Made by a program: the position numbers and the translations under genes
Shown: positions 60,541 to 64,000 of the stretch, in pieces
Layout of the letters: every line of letters begins with the position of its first letter
Position numbering within the stretch: the stretch's first letter is position 1
The notes under the pieces: model-generated
Told to the model about the DNA's origin: nothing
The model's input: the letters and a program-made list of their open reading frames with translations, nothing else
Databases searched by the model: none
NCBI RefSeq assembly: GCF_022832375.1
Contig: NZ_JALHLG010000003.1
Coordinates: 434,001-498,000 of the forward strand
Direction: 5' to 3'
DNA from: Novosphingobium beihaiense
GTDB taxonomy: Bacteria > Pseudomonadota > Alphaproteobacteria > Sphingomonadales > Sphingomonadaceae
Length of the DNA stretch: 64,000 nucleotides

Positions 60541-60552
60541 TGATATTTATCA
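60541..60552. promoter_or_regulatory. TGATA-TT-TATCA dyad upstream of YceI
   Basis: A 5-bp inverted repeat with a TT centre, placed 20 bases before the YceI start on the minus strand. Its TATCA/TGATA half-sites resemble those near the hpa genes, but the arm order differs, so a shared factor is uncertain. Confidence 0.3.
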
Positions 60553-60603
60553 TAACAATTAAATCGCCGGCCAACTGAACGCCAGATGAATCTTCGATGC
60601 CCG

Positions 60604-60617
60604 GGCCCGGCCGGGCC
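60604..60617. terminator. GC palindrome after the GH106 gene
   Basis: GGCCCGGCCGGGCC, a perfect 14-base palindrome 10 bases beyond the GH106 stop codon (minus strand). It may help end that transcript, though no T-run follows. Confidence 0.35.
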
Positions 60618-60626
60618 TGCGCCGCT

Positions 60627-63600
60627 TCAATCCTGTCTTTCCGTTTCCAGCGTAACCGGTCCGATCAGACCGGAGGGGCGCAGCGGCGCATCGGGCCGGT
60701 AGGCCGGCAACGCCGTCCAGGTGATCGGATGCGCACCGGGCTGCTGATCGCCGATCAGGCGGTTGACCCACAAGTCTGCTACCTTGATGTCCAGCCGGTT
60801 CGATCCGCGCTTCAACAGCGATCCCACCTCGACGCGATAGGGCGCGAACCAGGCAATTCCGGCAGGCTGGCCGTTGACCAGCACCTGCGCGACATCGCCC
60901 ACCTTGCCCAGATCGAGCCAGAGCTTTTCCCCTTTGGCGATGCCTTTGGGCTGCTCGATCGTGGCTGTGTAGGTGGCCGTGCCCGAGAAATAGCGGACAC
61001 CCGGATCGGCATTCGTATTGAGCGGCGCCAGCTTCGCCATGGAGATCGTGGCCGGCGCACCGCGATCCTTCTGGAAAGTCACGGTCCAGGGGCCGGAGAC
61101 GGCCGCCACGGTTCGCGTAACCGCTGGAGCGACCGTGGCCGAGGCTGCGGCGGTATCCTTGCGGAAAACCACGAAAACCGCGCTCTCCGGCCCCAGGTCC
61201 AGCGGAACGGTGGTCGCCTTGCCATCGCTGCTGTAGCTTAACGGCCGCATGGTCCCGCCGATGGCTTCCCACAGTTCGGGCACCTTTCCGGCTACGCGGA
61301 AACGGATATCCGCCTTGACCGCATGCTCCTCGCGGTTGTTGACGAAATAGACGTCGCCATCCGCGAGCTTGCGATGGACGAAGCGCAGGTCCGCCCCGGT
61401 GTCGCCGCCCACGGCCTTGAAATCGTCCGCAATGCCGAAGTGCGTCATGCCCTTGCCCGCATCGCTTTCGGCAACGACATTGGGCATGGACCAGATCTCA
61501 TCCACAAGCGCGGCGAAACGGCCTTCCGGATCGTCCATGCTTGGGTCGGCGACAGGCCGCTGGCCGATCACCCGCACGCCTGCATCGGCCAAACGCTTGA
61601 TCTGGCGCAGCGCGGACATTGTCATGTGATCGCTGGTTCCGGCGAGGAACAGCGCCTTGTAATGCGCGCCGCCTGGGCTCAGCATCTCCCCATCGCCACC
61701 GGCGGTAAGCGAGGCCAGCATCTTTGCATTGACCAGATCGAAAGCATGGCCCTGCGGCTGCCATTTGGGCGCCCCCTGCCCATAGAGCACGGTCACCGGC
61801 GATTCCTCGCCATAGAACACCGCGATATCTGCCGCGTCACGCCCCTGCTGCAGCATGTAGCCGCTGCGCGCGATATAATCGATCCATGGGCGGGCCATGT
61901 CCGCCCAGGTCTCGTGCCGGTTGAAATACTGCCCGAAGGGCCCCAGCGAGAGGCCGGGCAACTTGGTGTCGGAGGGCGAGTGCGGCGAAGTATGGATCAC
62001 CGGCCGGTTGACACCCTGCAGGAATTCCAGATCGATCACATGCTTCAGATCGTGCGGTGCGAAAGCCCAGGGCGAAAACGCCGCGGTCATCGATTCCGCC
62101 GCCACAAGGTTCTGCCCATAGAAGTGGGCCACCGAAGACGCGCCCTTCATGTCGCCCATCAGGCCGGGACGCGGCTTGCCGCCCTTGGGGAAAGTCCAGA
62201 GCGCAGACATCGGCACATCGGCGTAGTGGCGCATGTCGAGATCGTCCCCCAGCACCGGGCGCCCATCCTCCAGCGCCTCGCCATAGACTTTCAGGCCATG
62301 GGCATGGGCGACTTTCGCAATCGTGCCGTAGTGGGCATCGGCGATCAGGTCCGCCAGCGTGCGGCGGTAGTCATAGAGGAACTTGTCGGACTGCGCGGCC
62401 GATCCGATGATCGTGCCCGCCAGCGCGGGCATCCACGGCAGCGGATCGTATCCGCGCCGCGCCTTGAATTCCGCGATCATGCGCGGCGTCCAGTTGGACG
62501 CGCCCACTTCGATGCTGTCGGTCAGCAGCGCTCGGATGCCCTTGGTGCCGATATTGTCCGCGCCCACCGTGTCGCGGTACATCGCCAGATAGCCGTTGAT
62601 ATACCGTTCGACCGCAGCGGCATCGTACTTGTCGACTTCCAGCCCGGTCGCTTCCGCTGTTGCAGGGTGATTGGTCTTGCCGGTCAGGGACCAGCCGAAA
62701 CGCAGAACGCGCCAGCTGCTCCCCTTCGGTGGTGTCCAGTCGAGCGTGCCATCGGGCTTCAGCTTGCCGGTCAGGTCGATCACCTGCGCGGGCGCCGGGC
62801 CTTTCACCACCTGCTTTGTGGCGATGGCGTAGTAATTGGGCACGGTGCCGAAACCGGCCTTGGCCTCGGCCTGATTGACCCGCTCCTGCGCGAAGAGCTC
62901 GAACTGCCCGATCGCGATATGGGTCGTCGATTTGGGCGGGAACAGGTTCATGACGACCGCGCCCGGCACACTGCCCAGCCCACCCGCTGGGCGGCCCGGC
63001 CCGGGGGTTACCGCGATACGGAAGCGGGCGGCAGTGACGGGCTTGAAGCTGACGGTAGCCGCCGCAGCGCCCAACGGGATATCGGACACATCGCGCCATG
63101 TATCGCCCTCCAGCGCCTGCAATCTGACGCGATAACGCGGCGGCGCGAAGGGTGGCTGCGCATCCTGGATGAACAGACGCGCCGAGCCCACCGTGACCGG
63201 CCGGACATAGCCAATCGTCAGAGTGGCCGGATTCTCCGCCGTACCGGCAGGAATCTCAACGGCGGATTCCAGGTCCGCACCGGTCAAAGCTGCCAGATCC
63301 GCGCTGGAACCGTCCGCCCGCTTCGCAAAGGTTGCGGCAGGGAGCGGCGCCTGGGCCATCGGCACGGCCAGAACCGCGATGTCACCACTCGCCTGCGGCG
63401 CGGCGGCTTTCTTCGCCCCGGGATCGCCGAACACTTCCTCCACCGAGACCGTCTGATAGGGCCCCGTCTTGGAGGGCGGCGGGGCGAGCTTGCCCTTGAA
63501 CGGCTGGCCGCCGGGCAGGACCGTCTCACTCCACGTCAGTTTCTTCATACCATCTTCAGGCCGGACCCACGGCCCTCCGGTCTCGCTCCACCCCGGCGAG

Positions 63601-64000
63601 GAAGCGATAGCGAATTCCAGCCCGTGCGCATCGGCCCGTTCCACCGCATGGCGGAACGCGGCCTTCCAGTCCGGGTCCATATAGACCAGCCGCTTGTCGA
63701 CGATCTGCGGCGTCGTCAGACTGGCATCGAAATTCTGGACGCCGCCAATGCCCACGCTGGCCAGCCAGACGAGATCCTTGTCGATCCCATCGATCGTGAT
63801 GTTGCCGTTCAGCCAGTGCCACCACGTGCGCGGCCGGGCCGACATCGGCGGGGAGCGGAAACCGTCTTCAAGGCCGGACGCCTGCCCGGTAGCAGGGGAA
63901 GCCGCTTCCCCTGCGGCACTCCCGGCAAAAACGGTTTGTCCAGAGAATAACAGCGTCCCGGCGGCCGTGCATTTCAACACGGCGATCAGTTTTGTGCGCA
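60627..64000 (-). CDS. GH106 alpha-L-rhamnosidase, 5' end beyond the window
   Basis: A glycoside hydrolase of at least 1117 residues resembling GH106 alpha-L-rhamnosidases, including the Sphingomonas RhaM type. The opening of the mature protein has SARPRTWWHWLNGNIT, the family signature for the N-terminal TIM-barrel-like domain, followed by GIGGVQNFDA and FAIASSPGWSETGGPWV. Carbohydrate-binding-like beta domains lie to the C-terminus. The frame stays open to the window edge and reads RTKLIAVLKCTAAGTLLFSG, which looks like the core of a signal peptide, so the true start lies outside; TTG at 63980 is not the likely start. It should cleave terminal alpha-L-rhamnose in the periplasm. Confidence 0.9.
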   Translation of the reverse strand, partial: RTKLIAVLKCTAAGTLLFSGQTVFAGSAAGEAASPATGQASGLEDGFRSPPMSARPRTWWHWLNGNITIDGIDKDLVWLASVGIGGVQNFDASLTTPQIVDKRLVYMDPDWKAAFRHAVERADAHGLEFAIASSPGWSETGGPWVRPEDGMKKLTWSETVLPGGQPFKGKLAPPPSKTGPYQTVSVEEVFGDPGAKKAAAPQASGDIAVLAVPMAQAPLPAATFAKRADGSSADLAALTGADLESAVEIPAGTAENPATLTIGYVRPVTVGSARLFIQDAQPPFAPPRYRVRLQALEGDTWRDVSDIPLGAAAATVSFKPVTAARFRIAVTPGPGRPAGGLGSVPGAVVMNLFPPKSTTHIAIGQFELFAQERVNQAEAKAGFGTVPNYYAIATKQVVKGPAPAQVIDLTGKLKPDGTLDWTPPKGSSWRVLRFGWSLTGKTNHPATAEATGLEVDKYDAAAVERYINGYLAMYRDTVGADNIGTKGIRALLTDSIEVGASNWTPRMIAEFKARRGYDPLPWMPALAGTIIGSAAQSDKFLYDYRRTLADLIADAHYGTIAKVAHAHGLKVYGEALEDGRPVLGDDLDMRHYADVPMSALWTFPKGGKPRPGLMGDMKGASSVAHFYGQNLVAAESMTAAFSPWAFAPHDLKHVIDLEFLQGVNRPVIHTSPHSPSDTKLPGLSLGPFGQYFNRHETWADMARPWIDYIARSGYMLQQGRDAADIAVFYGEESPVTVLYGQGAPKWQPQGHAFDLVNAKMLASLTAGGDGEMLSPGGAHYKALFLAGTSDHMTMSALRQIKRLADAGVRVIGQRPVADPSMDDPEGRFAALVDEIWSMPNVVAESDAGKGMTHFGIADDFKAVGGDTGADLRFVHRKLADGDVYFVNNREEHAVKADIRFRVAGKVPELWEAIGGTMRPLSYSSDGKATTVPLDLGPESAVFVVFRKDTAAASATVAPAVTRTVAAVSGPWTVTFQKDRGAPATISMAKLAPLNTNADPGVRYFSGTATYTATIEQPKGIAKGEKLWLDLGKVGDVAQVLVNGQPAGIAWFAPYRVEVGSLLKRGSNRLDIKVADLWVNRLIGDQQPGAHPITWTALPAYRPDAPLRPSGLIGPVTLETERQD

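Noticed and set aside
27108..64000. Flavonoid rutinoside (rutin, hesperidin) degradation as the island's main role
   Set aside because: Rhamnosidases and glucosidase would fit, but no quercetinase or flavonoid ring enzymes are seen and the PQQ alcohol dehydrogenase would have no job. Kept only as an alternative.
1..64000. tRNA, rRNA, IS elements, CRISPR arrays, riboswitches
   Set aside because: I scanned gaps by eye for tRNA-like ends, terminal inverted repeats with transposase, and spaced repeats, and found none; a dedicated tool could still find a small RNA.

Overview
The window is high-GC DNA with dense, mostly short-spaced operons. It carries three TonB-dependent receptors, two VanA-like Rieske oxygenases, periplasmic quinoprotein dehydrogenases, Tat-exported enzymes and YceI/cytochrome b561 proteins. 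This mix suggests a sphingomonad (Novosphingobium/Sphingobium-like alphaproteobacterium). That is inference from gene content; no rRNA or marker gene is present. I saw no tRNA, IS element, phage gene or CRISPR array.

Layout. (1) 130-2382: a GT2 glycosyltransferase, a DUF2064 protein and an MTA phosphorylase, closely spaced. (2) 2478-4111: a TetR regulator and an epoxide-hydrolase-like alpha/beta hydrolase with paired inverted repeats between them. (3) 4182-10293: mmsA, LysR, omega-aminotransferase and a Tat-exported spermidine-dehydrogenase-like flavoprotein, a coherent polyamine/beta-alanine degradation locus. (4) 10534-14645: a LysR regulator, a small secreted protein and a TonB receptor. 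(5) 14845-22000 (minus strand): amino-acid permease, YtcJ-like amidohydrolase and a TTQ amine dehydrogenase operon (heavy chain-E-D-light chain plus two c-type cytochromes) that looks more like aromatic amine dehydrogenase than methylamine dehydrogenase and lacks mauF/mauG/amicyanin. (6) 22451-26541: TetR, Rieske oxygenase, TonB receptor.

(7) 27108-35307 is a complete L-rhamnose pathway: isomerase, bifunctional aldolase/lactaldehyde dehydrogenase, kinase, L-lactate dehydrogenase, transporter and DeoR regulator. (8) 35405-64000 adds a large TonB receptor, a Rieske oxygenase, two esterases, a GH3 beta-glucosidase co-directional with a PQQ alcohol dehydrogenase, an aldehyde dehydrogenase, a full homoprotocatechuate meta-cleavage pathway (hpaE, hpaR, hpaG1, hpaG2, a LigAB-type dioxygenase, hpaF, hpaH, hpaI), and GH78 and GH106 alpha-L-rhamnosidases.

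Read together, regions 7 and 8 look like a catabolic island for rhamnosylated, acylated phenylethanoid glucosides of the acteoside/verbascoside type. Esterases would release caffeate, rhamnosidases rhamnose and GH3 glucose. The freed hydroxytyrosol would be oxidised by the PQQ alcohol dehydrogenase and the aldehyde dehydrogenase to homoprotocatechuate, which is ring-cleaved to pyruvate and succinic semialdehyde, while rhamnose goes to DHAP and pyruvate. Each enzyme family assignment is well supported; the substrate is my inference.
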